Of a stretch of DNA of 64,000 nt, positions 33,789-42,729 are shown piece by piece. Origin of the DNA: Phycisphaerales bacterium (GTDB taxonomy: Bacteria > Planctomycetota > Phycisphaerae > Phycisphaerales > UBA1924); contig JADLGW010000022.1 of assembly GCA_020849105.1 (NCBI GenBank), forward strand, positions 1-64,000, read 5' to 3'. Numbering within the stretch: the stretch's first letter is position 1; every line of letters begins with the position of its first letter. Below the pieces are notes generated by a model that was given only the letters and a program-made list of their open reading frames with translations, made no database searches and was not told the origin of the DNA. The position numbers and the translations under genes were made by a program.

Positions 33789-36700
33789 ATGCCGTTCTTC
33801 AAGCGTCAGCCGAAGCCGACCGCTGCCCGTCTGTCCGCGCCGGCTGCGCGGGTGCCGACCGCCGTGCCGCGAGACCTTGAGCCGCGGATTCTGGAGATCG
33901 GGACGGACCTGCTGTCGCGGGCACGCGGGCACAAGGCGGGCATCTTCTCGCGTCAGTTCTACTCGGACGCGCTGATGGAATGGTCCATGAAGGACCCGGC
34001 GTTCAAGGTGCAGATGTTCCGGTTCGTGGATGCGTTCCCGATGCTCACGACGCCGGAGGCGGTGTACGGGCACCTGGCGGACTACCTGTCGCAGCCGGGC
34101 GTGACGGTGCCGCCGGTGATCGCAACGGCGCTGAGGGCGGGGGCCCTGGCCAAGGGCCTGACGGCCAGGACTATCGGCGGGCAGATCCGCGGGATGGCCG
34201 AGAAGTTCATTGCGGGGACGGACGCGGCCGGCGCGCTGCCCGGGCTGCGGGAGTTGTGGACGGGCGGGATCGCGTTTAGCGTGGACCTGCTGGGGGAGGC
34301 GTGCGTCTCCGATGCGGAGGCCGAGGCCTACAAGGAGAAGTACCTCGACCTGATCCGGAACCTGCCGGCACAGGTCGCGGCGTTCACGCCGAACGAACGG
34401 CTGGAGCGGGACCACCTGGGGCCGATCCCGCGGGTGAACGTGTCGATCAAGGTGTCGTCGCTCTCGGCGAAGTTCGACCCGATCGACCCGGAGGGGGCGA
34501 TCGGCGACGCGATGTCGCGGCTGCTCCCGATCCTGGAGACGGCGCGGGACCTGGGCGTGTTCATCAACTTCGATGCGGAGCAGTTCGCGTTCAAGGACCT
34601 GAACATCGAGTTGTTCCGGAGGTGCTGCGAACGGATCGACTTCCGGGCGGGCCTGGCGATGCAGGCGTACCTCAGGAGCGGCGTGGAGGACGCGCGCCGG
34701 GTGTGCGACTGGGCGCGGGCGAAGGGCCGTACCGTCACCGTGCGGCTGGTGAAGGGCGCGTACTGGGACTACGAGACGATCAGGGCCGAGCAGATGGGCT
34801 GGCCCTGCCCGGTGTGGCCGGAGAAGTGGCAGACGGACGCGTGCTTCGAGCAGATGGCCCGCGTGATCCTCGACTCGTCCCCCGGCAGGTCGGCTCTCCG
34901 GGCCGACTCCGTTCATGTCGGCTCGGAGAGCCGACCTGCCCAGGGCGGGGTGAAACTGGCGCTGGGGTCGCACAACGCCCGGTCCATCGCGGCGGCGCTG
35001 GCGATGGCGGAGCAGCGCGGGCTGCCGCACGCGGCGGTCGAACTCCAGATGCTGCACGGGATGGCGGACCAACTGAAGCACGCGGCCGCGGAGATGGGCC
35101 TGCGCATCCGCGAGTATGTGCCGGTGGGCGAGATGATCCCGGGGATGGCGTACCTGGTGCGGCGGCTTCTGGAGAACACGAGCAACGAGTCGTGGCTGAA
35201 GGCCGGGTTCCTGGACAACGCGGACGCGGGTGCGCTGCTGCGGGCGCCCGCTGCCGCGGCGGGGTCGAGCGGCAGGGCGGACCTGCAGGCGGTGGCGCCG
35301 GAGCGGCACGCGCTCTCGCCCGCGGTCGAGGGTGTGGGCGACGGTCGGGCCTTTTTCAACGAATCGTTGCGGGACTTCTCGCAGGAGCCGCAGCGCCGGG
35401 CCTTCGCGGCGGCGGTGGCCGGCGCGACCGTGCCGAGGGTGGCCAACGACGGCACGCCGGAGCGGGCCTCGTCGATGGTCGGCGCGGCGCTGGCGGCGTT
35501 CCCCGGGTGGCGCGATACGGACGCGCGGGAGCGAGCGGCGGTGCTGGTGCGGGCGGCGGCGCTGATGCGGAAGCAGCGCGACGGCCTGGCCGGGGTGATG
35601 GTGAAGGAGGCGGGGAAGCCCTGGCGGGAGGCGGACGCGGACGTGTGCGAGGCGATCGACTTCTGCGAGTACTACGCGCGGATGGCCGTGCCCCTGTTCG
35701 GGCCCGAGCGGATGGGCCGGTTCATCGGTGAACTGGACGAGCAGTGGTACCAGGCGCGGGGCGTCGCGGTCGTGATCAGCCCCTGGAACTTCCCCCTGGC
35801 GATCTGCACCGGGATGGCGACGGCGGCGCTCGTGACCGGCAACACGCTGATCGTGAAGCCCGCGGAGCAGACGCCCGGGATCGCGCGCGTCATGTGCGAC
35901 ATCCTGCACGAGGCCCTGGACGCGGGGAAGGTGCCGCGGGAGGTCCTGCACTTCTGCCCCGGCCCGGGCGAGACGACCGGCGCCGCGCTCGTCCGCGACC
36001 CTCGGGTGGCGCTGATCGCGTTCACGGGCTCGCGGGCCGTGGGCCTGGACATCATCAGGGCTGCCGCGGTGACGCCGCCGGGCCAGGAGCACGTCAAGAA
36101 GGTGATCTGCGAGATGGGCGGCAAGAACGCCGTGATCATCGACACGAGCGCGGACCTCGACGAGGCGGTGCTGGGGGTGCGGCAGTCGGCGTTCGGGTTC
36201 CAGGGGCAGAAGTGCTCCGCGGCGTCGCGGGTCATCGTGGTGGACCCGGAGGGGCCGGGCGGGCCGGCGATCCGCACGTTCATCCGGCGGTTCGTGGAGG
36301 CGACGCGGTCGCTGGTCATCGGCGACCCGGTGCGGCCGGGCACGGACATGGGCCCGGTGATCGACGCGGAGGCGGCGTCGCGCATCCGCTCGTTCGTCGA
36401 GGGAGCCAAACGGGAGGGAGCGGTGCTGGAACTGGCGCTGGACCCCCCGCCGGGAGCGACCTGCACCGGCGGTCAGCCCTTCATCGGGCCGCACGTGTTC
36501 TCCGGCGTCCAGCCGTCGCACGCGCTGGCCCGTGAAGAGGTGTTCGGGCCCGTGGTCGCGGTGATGCACGCGGCCGACTTTGACGGTGCCCTCCGGATCG
36601 CCAACTCGAGCGCCTACAAACTCACCGGCGGGGTGTTCACGCGGAAGCCGGCGCACATCGAGCGGGCGAAGCGCGAGTTCCGCGTGGGGAACCTGTACAT

Positions 36701-36866
36701 CAATCGCGGGACGACCGGGGCGCTGGTGGCGCGTCAGCCGTTCGGTGGGTTCGGGATGTCGGGCGTGGGGTCGAAAGCGGGCGGGCGGGATTACCTGCTG
36801 CAGTTCGTGGAGCCGCGGGCATCGTGCGAGAACACGATGCGGCGGGGGTTTGCCCCGGAGTTATGA
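33789..36866 (+). CDS. putA: Bifunctional proline dehydrogenase / delta-1-pyrroline-5-carboxylate dehydrogenase
   Basis: Two-step proline oxidation to glutamate in one 1025-residue polypeptide without the DNA-binding domain of enterobacterial PutA. The proline dehydrogenase barrel spans about 95-490 (VSIKVSSLSAKFDP, VRLVKGAYWDYET, LGSHNARSI, EYVPVGEMIPGMAYLVRRLLENTS). The aldehyde dehydrogenase spans about 535-1010 with SPWNFPLAICTG, Glu775 (CEMGGKN) and the catalytic Cys809 (FQGQKCSAASR). Residues about 366-385 (PGRSALRADSVHVGSESRPA) are an extra segment encoded by a near-perfect hairpin at 34884-34940. A TATACT upstream (33756-33761) may be its -10. Confidence 0.95.
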   Translation: MPFFKRQPKPTAARLSAPAARVPTAVPRDLEPRILEIGTDLLSRARGHKAGIFSRQFYSDALMEWSMKDPAFKVQMFRFVDAFPMLTTPEAVYGHLADYLSQPGVTVPPVIATALRAGALAKGLTARTIGGQIRGMAEKFIAGTDAAGALPGLRELWTGGIAFSVDLLGEACVSDAEAEAYKEKYLDLIRNLPAQVAAFTPNERLERDHLGPIPRVNVSIKVSSLSAKFDPIDPEGAIGDAMSRLLPILETARDLGVFINFDAEQFAFKDLNIELFRRCCERIDFRAGLAMQAYLRSGVEDARRVCDWARAKGRTVTVRLVKGAYWDYETIRAEQMGWPCPVWPEKWQTDACFEQMARVILDSSPGRSALRADSVHVGSESRPAQGGVKLALGSHNARSIAAALAMAEQRGLPHAAVELQMLHGMADQLKHAAAEMGLRIREYVPVGEMIPGMAYLVRRLLENTSNESWLKAGFLDNADAGALLRAPAAAAGSSGRADLQAVAPERHALSPAVEGVGDGRAFFNESLRDFSQEPQRRAFAAAVAGATVPRVANDGTPERASSMVGAALAAFPGWRDTDARERAAVLVRAAALMRKQRDGLAGVMVKEAGKPWREADADVCEAIDFCEYYARMAVPLFGPERMGRFIGELDEQWYQARGVAVVISPWNFPLAICTGMATAALVTGNTLIVKPAEQTPGIARVMCDILHEALDAGKVPREVLHFCPGPGETTGAALVRDPRVALIAFTGSRAVGLDIIRAAAVTPPGQEHVKKVICEMGGKNAVIIDTSADLDEAVLGVRQSAFGFQGQKCSAASRVIVVDPEGPGGPAIRTFIRRFVEATRSLVIGDPVRPGTDMGPVIDAEAASRIRSFVEGAKREGAVLELALDPPPGATCTGGQPFIGPHVFSGVQPSHALAREEVFGPVVAVMHAADFDGALRIANSSAYKLTGGVFTRKPAHIERAKREFRVGNLYINRGTTGALVARQPFGGFGMSGVGSKAGGRDYLLQFVEPRASCENTMRRGFAPEL
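34884..34940. repeat. 57-base hairpin element inserted in frame in putA
   Basis: Arms of 17 bases (34884-34900 and 34924-34940) are perfectly complementary, and six further pairs form inside (34902-34907 with 34917-34922), leaving a 9-base loop. It is read through as about 19 residues between two conserved parts of the proline dehydrogenase domain. It resembles palindromic coding elements such as those of Rickettsia. Confidence 0.8.
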
Positions 36867-36961
36867 GGGGCGCGGCGGCGATTAGCGGTGGCCGGGCGGG
36901 AGGGTACCTCTCGCCATTTCACGGTGATGCTCGTGCCCGGCATCGGGCCGTCGCAATCGCG

Positions 36962-36967
36962 TACGCT
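36962..36967 (+). promoter_or_regulatory. -10-like TACGCT before apaG
   Basis: TACGCT ends 5 bases before GTG 36973. The competing TTG at 36967 overlaps the hexamer, so GTG is preferred. Confidence 0.45.
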
Positions 36968-36972
36968 TGGGT

Positions 36973-37380
36973 GTGACGAGCCAGGACCGGTCGCGGGGGT
37001 CGGAGTGCCTGACGCACGGCGTGCGGGTGACGGTGTTTCCGTCGTTCCTGCCGGAGCAGTCGGACGCGTCGCGTCCGGTGTTCGTCTTCGGGTATCGCGT
37101 CCGCATCCGCAATGAGGGACCGTTCCCGGTGCGGCTGATCTCCCGGCGGTGGGTCATCGTGGATGCCCACGGGCAGCGGGAGGAAGTCGAGGGCCCCGGT
37201 GTCATAGGCCAGCAGCCGCGGATTCTGCCGGGGACCGAGTTCGATTACGCCAGTTACTGCCCCCTGCGGACCCGATGGGGGACGATGGAGGGCGCGTTCG
37301 CGATGCGGCTGGATGACGGCGATGAGTTCGCGGTCGCCGTCGCGCGTTTTTTCCTGGTTTCCCCAACCCCCCCGGTATGA
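36973..37380 (+). CDS. apaG: ApaG domain protein
   Basis: ApaG/FBXO3-like beta-sandwich protein of 135 residues. The family motifs FVFGYRVRIRNEG, VRLISRRWVIVDAHGQREEV, GPGVIGQQPRILPGTEFDY and WGTMEGAFAM are all present. ApaG proteins bind nucleotides and have been linked to Co/Mg resistance, but their cellular role is not settled. The GTG start is fixed by the TACGCT hexamer 5 bases upstream. Confidence 0.93.
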   Translation: MTSQDRSRGSECLTHGVRVTVFPSFLPEQSDASRPVFVFGYRVRIRNEGPFPVRLISRRWVIVDAHGQREEVEGPGVIGQQPRILPGTEFDYASYCPLRTRWGTMEGAFAMRLDDGDEFAVAVARFFLVSPTPPV

Positions 37381-37402
37381 ACTCCGGGCGGTTCGGGACC
37401 GA

Positions 37403-37408
37403 TAGAAT
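37403..37408 (+). promoter_or_regulatory. -10-like TAGAAT before DUF2934 gene
   Basis: TAGAAT precedes ATG 37427 by 18 bases, and a GGAGG ribosome site (37415-37419) lies between them, so this transcript should carry a short leader. Confidence 0.45.
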
Positions 37409-37426
37409 GGGCCCGGAGGGCCACGC

Positions 37427-37648
37427 ATGTCACGCCAGACCAGCCGCGAGTTCACCCGTCCCCGCCACGGCGGCGCACCGATTGTGGATGTTCATCCTTC
37501 CGCACCTCTGAGCCCGACGCGGCGCGGCGCGACACAGGACGACATCCGGATGACGGCGTACCAGATCTACGTCAATCGCGTGAGGGTCGGCCTGCCGGGG
37601 ACGCCTGAATCCGACTGGTTCGAGGCGGAGCGGCGCCTGCGCGGGTGA
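37427..37648 (+). CDS. DUF2934 family small protein
   Basis: A 73-residue protein whose C-terminal half (IRMTAYQIYVNRVRVGLPGTPESDWFEAERRL) matches the DUF2934 pattern of a conserved Tyr, Gly-x-x-x-x-x-Asp-Trp and a closing Glu-x-x-Leu. Function is unknown. The N-terminal half is basic and probably unstructured. A Shine-Dalgarno GGAGG stands 7 bases before the ATG. Confidence 0.8.
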   Translation: MSRQTSREFTRPRHGGAPIVDVHPSAPLSPTRRGATQDDIRMTAYQIYVNRVRVGLPGTPESDWFEAERRLRG

Positions 37649-37664
37649 GCGACCGGCGGGTGAG

Positions 37665-37696
37665 CGCAAAGAGAAACCCCGGGTTTCCCCGGGGTT
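37665..37696 (-). terminator. Intrinsic terminator of the small secreted protein gene
   Basis: AACCCCGGG (37675-37683) pairs perfectly with CCCGGGGTT (37688-37696) around a 4-base loop. Read on the minus strand the 9-bp hairpin is followed by TCTCTTT. It lies about 30 bases past the stop of the gene at 37725-38165. Confidence 0.65.
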
Positions 37697-37724
37697 CCGC
37701 GCGAACGCGAACAAGGGGTGTGGC

Positions 37725-38165
37725 TCAGTTGACGTTGCTGCCGAAGCCGCGGGCGCGTTCCTCGGTGGGGGAGATCTCGAAGAAGTTGAACGGGTCCGGG
37801 TCGCCGTCCCACTTGAAGATGTCGATGACGGTGCCGAAGGTCCCGTCGCCCGCGAACGAGGTGTTGTAGATGCCGATTCCGAGGAAGGTGCGTGCGGTGA
37901 ATGCCTGGACGTTGGCCTGCCCGCCGTCGTTGCTGTCGATCCTGACACCGTAGTTGACGTCCTTCTTCAGGCCGATGGCCACGAGGGCGACCGAGGTGGT
38001 GAACGTGGCCTCGTCGAAGTTCACGACGGCTGCCCCGTCGACGTTGGGGTTCTCCGTCAGGCCCGGCCCGACAGGATCGAAGGTCGGGACGATGTTGATG
38101 GCAGCGGAGGCGACGGCGGCGAGCACACAGATGGGGGCGAGCGCTGCAGACTTGCGGAACGGCAT
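37725..38165 (-). CDS. Small secreted protein of unknown function
   Basis: A 146-residue protein with a signal peptide (FRKSAALAPICVLAAVASA) and a mature beta-rich domain of about 125 residues (VVNFDEATFTTSVALVAIG, VNYGVRIDSNDGGQANVQ). The middle resembles the start of exported planctomycete proteins of unknown role; no sorting tail is present and the protein ends FGSNVN. AAGGAGAG lies directly upstream of the ATG. It has its own terminator and promoter region, so it is monocistronic. Confidence 0.7.
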   Translation of the reverse strand: MPFRKSAALAPICVLAAVASAAINIVPTFDPVGPGLTENPNVDGAAVVNFDEATFTTSVALVAIGLKKDVNYGVRIDSNDGGQANVQAFTARTFLGIGIYNTSFAGDGTFGTVIDIFKWDGDPDPFNFFEISPTEERARGFGSNVN

Positions 38166-38317
38166 GCTGCTCTCCTTTGGGCGGGCGGCCCCCGCGCGCG
38201 ACGTACGCGAAGGCCCACCACGAGGTGGAAAGCGACAAGTTACCGGATTACGGCGGTTTCATCAACCCACAAACCACGGAATTTGACGGGGATCCCGGTG
38301 GGGAGGAATACCCAGAT

Positions 38318-39937
38318 TCACGCGGCTTTGGCGGCGGCGAAGGCCCGGGCGTGCTCGGCGACGAGGGCGTCATAGGGGCCCAGGTCCACTCGCCAGAACG
38401 CTTCCACGACCTGGGGGTCAAACTGCGTGCCCGAGCACGCGCGGATTTCATCAAGGACGCGGTCGCGGGTCAGGGCCTGGCGATAGGAGCGGTTGGAACT
38501 CATGGCGTCAAAGGTGTCGGCCAGGGCCAGGACACGGGCCATGTGCGGGATCATGTCCCCGGCCAGCCCGGACGGATATCCCTTGCCGTCCCACCGCTCA
38601 TGGTGGTGCAGGACACCGGGCAGCACGTCCGCCAGTTGCGGGATGCCCTGGAGAATGCGGTGCCCGATCTCCGGGTGCAGTTTCATGGCGGCGAACTCGG
38701 AATCGGTAAGGCGGCCGGGCTTGCCGAGCACGGACTCCGGCACACCGATCTTGCCCACGTCGTGGACCAGGCCGGCAATGTGGATGCGCTCGACCTCGCT
38801 CTCGGGCTGTCCGCCTGCGGCAGCGATCCTGGCGGCCACCATGGCGACACGTTCGCTGTGGCCACGGGTGTAACTGTCCTTGGCGTCAATGGCGGCGGTC
38901 AGGGCGGTGAGCGACCCGAGGAACATTTCCTGCTGCTCGCGGACCAGGCCCGCGTTGTCGAGAAAGGCTCCGATGTAGGCGGCCGCGGCCTCGACGAGTT
39001 GCATGTCGTAACTGCTGATCTGGGGGTCTTCGCCGTACTTGTCGCCGCAGAGCAGAAGCCCGGCCAGGCCGCCGCCGCGGAGGATCGCCTGGACGAGGAT
39101 CTGCGACTCCCCCTCAGGGCCGACGTCCGCGGTGACCATGACGGAGCGCGACTCGCCGGGAGTTGTCGCGAGCAGGTCCGGGACGAGGGCCGCGAGGTTG
39201 GGGGTCGCGTGATTCGGTGCGCAGCGGATGATCTGCCGGCGGGCGAGCAGGCCGCAGACGCGCGGGTCGTCGACGAAGACTGCGGCGAGCCATGTGAAGG
39301 GCAGAGTCTCGTGAATGCGGTCGCAGACGAGTGAAATGAAGCGGTCCGGGTGCTCCAGGTCGCGCATCGAGCGGCCCAGCGAGTACATGAGGCTGATGGT
39401 CTCGTAGGACTGGGTGAGTTCGCCGGTGAAGCCCTCGACCACGCCCTGGAGTTCGCCCAGGCCGCAGAGGTCCCGGGCCATCCACGCCAGGGTCGCTCCC
39501 ACGGCCTGGGCGGAGGCCTCGTCGAAGCGTGCGAATCTGCGGAGCGCGGCCCGGGACGCGAAGGGCTCGATCTGGGCCGACCTGCAGGCGTCGGCGAAGA
39601 CCTCGCTCTCGAGCCCGGCGGGGCCGACAGCGAGGGCGACGGTGAGGCCCAGCCGGCGCCGGCGGTGCTGCTCGACCAGCGGGATCAGCCACAGGCCCTG
39701 GCCGAGGACGGCGGTCTGCGGGTCCGCCTGGTCGCGCCAGGGGGCCGCCGCGGCGGTGACGCGGGCATTGAGATCGGAGGATCGCAGCCAGAGGCCCGCG
39801 AGGCCGGGCTCCGTGGGTTCATCGAGTATGACGCCCGCGGTGTCCAGCCGCCAGGTGGGCAGCCCCAGACCGCGGCAGCGCTCCCGGATGGTGGCGTACG
39901 GCGAAAAGAGGCCCTCACGTGTTGGAAGGGCGGTCAT
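38318..39937 (-). CDS. GAF-HD-GYP domain protein (cyclic-di-GMP phosphodiesterase-like)
   Basis: A 539-residue signalling protein. The N-terminal 170 residues have no clear family, about 190-320 look like a GAF sensor domain (SLMYSLGRSMRDLEHPDRFI), and about 330-515 form an HD-GYP phosphodiesterase: RGHSERVAMVAARIA, IHIAGLVHDVGKIGVP (HD pair), HPEIGHRIL, HHHERWDGKGYPSGL (with GYP) and ALADTFDAM. All metal-binding residues are present. Its ATG overlaps the stop of the response regulator gene, so the two form one signalling unit. Confidence 0.92.
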   Translation of the reverse strand: MTALPTREGLFSPYATIRERCRGLGLPTWRLDTAGVILDEPTEPGLAGLWLRSSDLNARVTAAAAPWRDQADPQTAVLGQGLWLIPLVEQHRRRRLGLTVALAVGPAGLESEVFADACRSAQIEPFASRAALRRFARFDEASAQAVGATLAWMARDLCGLGELQGVVEGFTGELTQSYETISLMYSLGRSMRDLEHPDRFISLVCDRIHETLPFTWLAAVFVDDPRVCGLLARRQIIRCAPNHATPNLAALVPDLLATTPGESRSVMVTADVGPEGESQILVQAILRGGGLAGLLLCGDKYGEDPQISSYDMQLVEAAAAYIGAFLDNAGLVREQQEMFLGSLTALTAAIDAKDSYTRGHSERVAMVAARIAAAGGQPESEVERIHIAGLVHDVGKIGVPESVLGKPGRLTDSEFAAMKLHPEIGHRILQGIPQLADVLPGVLHHHERWDGKGYPSGLAGDMIPHMARVLALADTFDAMSSNRSYRQALTRDRVLDEIRACSGTQFDPQVVEAFWRVDLGPYDALVAEHARAFAAAKAA

Positions 39938-40347
39938 GCGGCCTCCCGCGCGGCCTCGGGCGCGGCGGCGGTTTCCGAGAGCCCCAGGACGTCGAGAGCG
40001 TTGCGCACGACCTCCTTGGCGCTGAAGGGCTTGCTCATGACCAACTTGATGTTGGTCCTGGCCATGGATTCCGGGTCGGCGATGTAGCCGCGGGCGGAGA
40101 GCATGATGACGGGGATGGCGGCGGTGGCCGCGTCCATGCGGAGTTGCAGGGCCAGTTCCAGGCCGCTCATCCTGGGCATCTGGAGGTCGGTGATGACGAG
40201 TTGCGGGACGGACTGACGGGCGAGGTCCAGGGCCTCCTCACCGTCACGGGCGACGACGACCTGGAATCCGGAGGCGCGGAGTTTGCCCGCCACGACACAT
40301 GTGATATGGGCCTCGTCGTCGGCGAGCAGGATCGTGCGTGCGTCCAT
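39934..40347 (-). CDS. CheY-like response regulator receiver protein
   Basis: A 137-residue stand-alone receiver domain: acidic pair in LLADDEAHITC, phospho-acceptor Asp in LVITDLQMPRMSGLEL, and the conserved Lys in VMSKPFSAKE. There is no output domain; the co-translated HD-GYP protein is the likely output partner. ATG 40347 gives the standard receiver N-terminus; an in-frame start at 40377 is less likely. No histidine kinase is nearby. Confidence 0.92.
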   Translation of the reverse strand: MDARTILLADDEAHITCVVAGKLRASGFQVVVARDGEEALDLARQSVPQLVITDLQMPRMSGLELALQLRMDAATAAIPVIMLSARGYIADPESMARTNIKLVMSKPFSAKEVVRNALDVLGLSETAAAPEAAREAA

Positions 40348-40512
40348 GAGTGCATCGTCCGGCGTGGCGGAACACACCCGGCTGGGCGGGGAGCCACGGG
40401 CAATGCATCGACGGCTCGGCGGACGGGCTTGAAGTGTTCACAGGCTCCCGGGTGGATGCCCCGCCGGCCGGGCCCCGGAGAGTCGTTACCGGACGGGGCG
40501 GGCGGGTTGGTG

Positions 40513-40518
40513 TAGCAT
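40513..40518 (+). promoter_or_regulatory. -10-like TAGCAT before scpB
   Basis: TAGCAT ends 7 bases before ATG 40526. Confidence 0.4.
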
Positions 40519-40525
40519 CCGGCGC

Positions 40526-41128
40526 ATGAACCAAGCCCCAGGCATGACGGAGCCCAAAGCAACTCCGGCCCTGAGCCCGGACCAGGTCGCGCTGGGGACC
40601 GAGGCCATCCTGCTCACGGAGGCCCGCCCCGTGTCCGCGCGACGCCTTGCGGAGGGCCTGGGGTTGGTGGGGCCGGGGGAGGAACCTGCGACCGCGGCGC
40701 CGGAGCAGCGCATCGATGAGGCGGTGGGTTCGCTGAACAGGGTGTACGCCTCAACGGGACGAAGTTTCCGGATCGAGCGGGTCGCGGGCGGGTACCGGCT
40801 GATGACCCTGCCGGGGCTGGCGCGGGTGCTGGCGGCGTACCACGGCGGGCGGGCGGTGTCGCGCCTGAGCCGGGCGGCGATGGAGACGCTGTCGATCATC
40901 GCGTACAAGCAGCCGATTACGCGGGCGAAACTGGAGGCGGTCCGCGGGGTGGCGTGTGGTGAGGTGCTGCGTTCGCTGCTGGAGCGGCGGCTGATCACGA
41001 TGACGGGACGGGCCGAGGAACTGGGCCGCCCCATGTTGTACGGAACAACCAGGGGTTTTCTCGACGCGTTCGGGCTGGCGTCTCTGAAGGACATGCCGAG
41101 CGTGGGCGAGTTTCAGGGGACTGCATGA
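40526..41128 (+). CDS. scpB: Segregation and condensation protein B
   Basis: Winged-helix kleisin-interacting subunit of the SMC-ScpAB condensin complex, 200 residues. Typical pieces are AILLTEARPVSARRLAEGLG, FRIERVAGGYRLMTLP, LSRAAMETLSIIAYKQPITRA, VRGVACGEVLRSLLERRLI and GRPMLYGTTRGFLDAFGL. scpA and smc are not in the window. The stop overlaps the start of the lipoprotein gene. Confidence 0.95.
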   Translation: MNQAPGMTEPKATPALSPDQVALGTEAILLTEARPVSARRLAEGLGLVGPGEEPATAAPEQRIDEAVGSLNRVYASTGRSFRIERVAGGYRLMTLPGLARVLAAYHGGRAVSRLSRAAMETLSIIAYKQPITRAKLEAVRGVACGEVLRSLLERRLITMTGRAEELGRPMLYGTTRGFLDAFGLASLKDMPSVGEFQGTA

Positions 41129-41538
41129 ACAGCCTGATGCCACGGATCGTTGCGCTCGCCGTCGCCGTGTCGGCGCTGGCGGCGTGCTCGTCGCCGAACT
41201 CAACGGTCCGCGGCAAGGTCATCGAGGGGAGCGTGAGCCTCATCGGCGCCGTGCAGGGCAACGACCCCCGCCTGACCGGGCCGGGGATTGAGGGTGCGCT
41301 GATCACGGGGCGGCTGGATCAGGTGCGTCGCGGCGGCGGGCTCGCCTTCACCGGCATGTCCGGCAAGGACGGAGTGATCAACATCAAGGCGTCGGACCTG
41401 AGGGTCTTCAGCGAGGACATCACGGTGATCGCCACCAGGGACCGCTACGCTCCGGCGCGGCAGGTGCTGGTGATCCCGTCGCAGGGACGGCAGATGCTGA
41501 TCGTGCTCCAGCCAACCGGGGCGGCTCCGCCGCCGTAA
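41125..41538 (+). CDS. Hypothetical lipoprotein
   Basis: A 137-residue protein with signal peptide and lipobox LAAC (Cys21), followed by a beta-rich domain that resembles carboxypeptidase-regulatory-like folds (VRGKVIEGSVSLIGAVQG, GIEGALITGRLDQV, ITVIATRDRYAPARQVLVI). It is coupled to scpB by an ATGA overlap and precedes the DUF58/transglutaminase pair. The function is unknown. Confidence 0.75.
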   Translation: MNSLMPRIVALAVAVSALAACSSPNSTVRGKVIEGSVSLIGAVQGNDPRLTGPGIEGALITGRLDQVRRGGGLAFTGMSGKDGVINIKASDLRVFSEDITVIATRDRYAPARQVLVIPSQGRQMLIVLQPTGAAPPP

Positions 41539-41547
41539 GACCCTGGC

Positions 41548-42729
41548 GTGACGACCGACGCCCCCACGCCGCCCGCGGCCCCCGTCCAGCGACGGTACCA
41601 CTTCCACTGGCCGGGCGTGACCTATGTGATCGTGACGCTGTTCCTGGCGGTCGGCGCGCTGAACAGCCAGAACAACCTGCTGTTCGCGACGCTCGGGGTG
41701 GCGATGGGCGGCCTGCTGGTGTCGGGGATCATCAGCGGGTGGTCGCTGATGGGGCTGCGGCTGGAGCGGGACGTGAGCACGGCGGGCACGGTGGGCAGCC
41801 CGATGCAGGTCCGGTACGTCCTGCACAACGTCAACCGGCTGATGCCCTCGATGGCGCTGAACATCGAGGAGGTGCGCCCGCGGCGCGGCACCGGCGGGTG
41901 GTGGGAGTACTTCGACACGCCGAGGGCCTTCGTGGCCTTCATCGGGCCGCGGGGGCGGGCGCGGGCGCGGGCGACGGTGACGCCGCTGCGCCGGGGCTGC
42001 CCGCCGCTGAGGTACGTCCGCGTGTGGTCCACATTCCCGTTTGGGCTGGCGAAGAAATCGATGTGGTTCGAGATCCCCCAGGGGGCGCTGGTGTACCCGG
42101 CGGACCTGCGGCTGAGGCCGGAGTTCCTGCGCTCGCTGTCGGCCCAGTCGCGGCTGGGGTCCGGAGAGGAGCCGTCTCCGGGGCACGGCGACGAGTTCTA
42201 CGGCCTGCGGGAGTACGCGGCGGGCGACAATCCGAGACGGATCGCGTGGAAGCCCTCGGCGCGGACGGGGACGCTCGTGATCCGGCAGCACGCGGCGCCC
42301 GCGCCGGTGCGGCTGTGGGTGGTGCTGCGGCTCGGATCGCGGGCGCACGCGGGGCTCGATGAGGTCTCGATCGCGCTGGCGGCCAGCGTGCTCCGCCAGG
42401 CGGAGCATCAGGCGGTCGCGGTCGGGCTGGCGGTGCCGCTGACGGGGGCCGTTCATGCGCCGCGCCGGGACCGGCGGCATGTGGCGCGGATGCTGGAGGA
42501 CCTGGCGCGGCTGGACCTTGCAGCGCTCGCCGAATCGCGGGCGACCGGTGCGGAGGCGTTCCCCGCCGCGGCCCGCAGGGGGGCGTCGATCGTCATCGAT
42601 GCGGACTCGGACACCCCGCCGCGCTGGGGCGGGGGCAGCCGCGTGGCGGTGAAACAGGTCCGGAGCGTGGTTCTGGATGCGCCGGAGAACTCGCGACTGC
42701 TGGCGCTGCTGGCGGGGGGCGCGGCGTGA
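41548..42729 (+). CDS. DUF58 domain membrane protein
   Basis: A 393-residue protein with two N-terminal membrane helices (VTYVIVTLFLAVGAL, GVAMGGLLVSGIISGW) and a vWA-like DUF58 domain with the signature LREYAAGDNPRRIAWKPSAR. DUF58 proteins usually sit beside TgpA-like transglutaminases, as here, with a 4-base overlap to the next gene. Start is GTG 41548. A MoxR ATPase, a common third partner, is not adjacent. Confidence 0.9.
   Translation: MTTDAPTPPAAPVQRRYHFHWPGVTYVIVTLFLAVGALNSQNNLLFATLGVAMGGLLVSGIISGWSLMGLRLERDVSTAGTVGSPMQVRYVLHNVNRLMPSMALNIEEVRPRRGTGGWWEYFDTPRAFVAFIGPRGRARARATVTPLRRGCPPLRYVRVWSTFPFGLAKKSMWFEIPQGALVYPADLRLRPEFLRSLSAQSRLGSGEEPSPGHGDEFYGLREYAAGDNPRRIAWKPSARTGTLVIRQHAAPAPVRLWVVLRLGSRAHAGLDEVSIALAASVLRQAEHQAVAVGLAVPLTGAVHAPRRDRRHVARMLEDLARLDLAALAESRATGAEAFPAAARRGASIVIDADSDTPPRWGGGSRVAVKQVRSVVLDAPENSRLLALLAGGAA

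Noticed and set aside
33513-36656. Minus-strand open frame of 1047 codons opposite putA
   Set aside because: It mirrors the strongly supported putA frame, has Arg/His/Pro-rich composition without domains, and exists because stop codons are rare in this GC-rich DNA.
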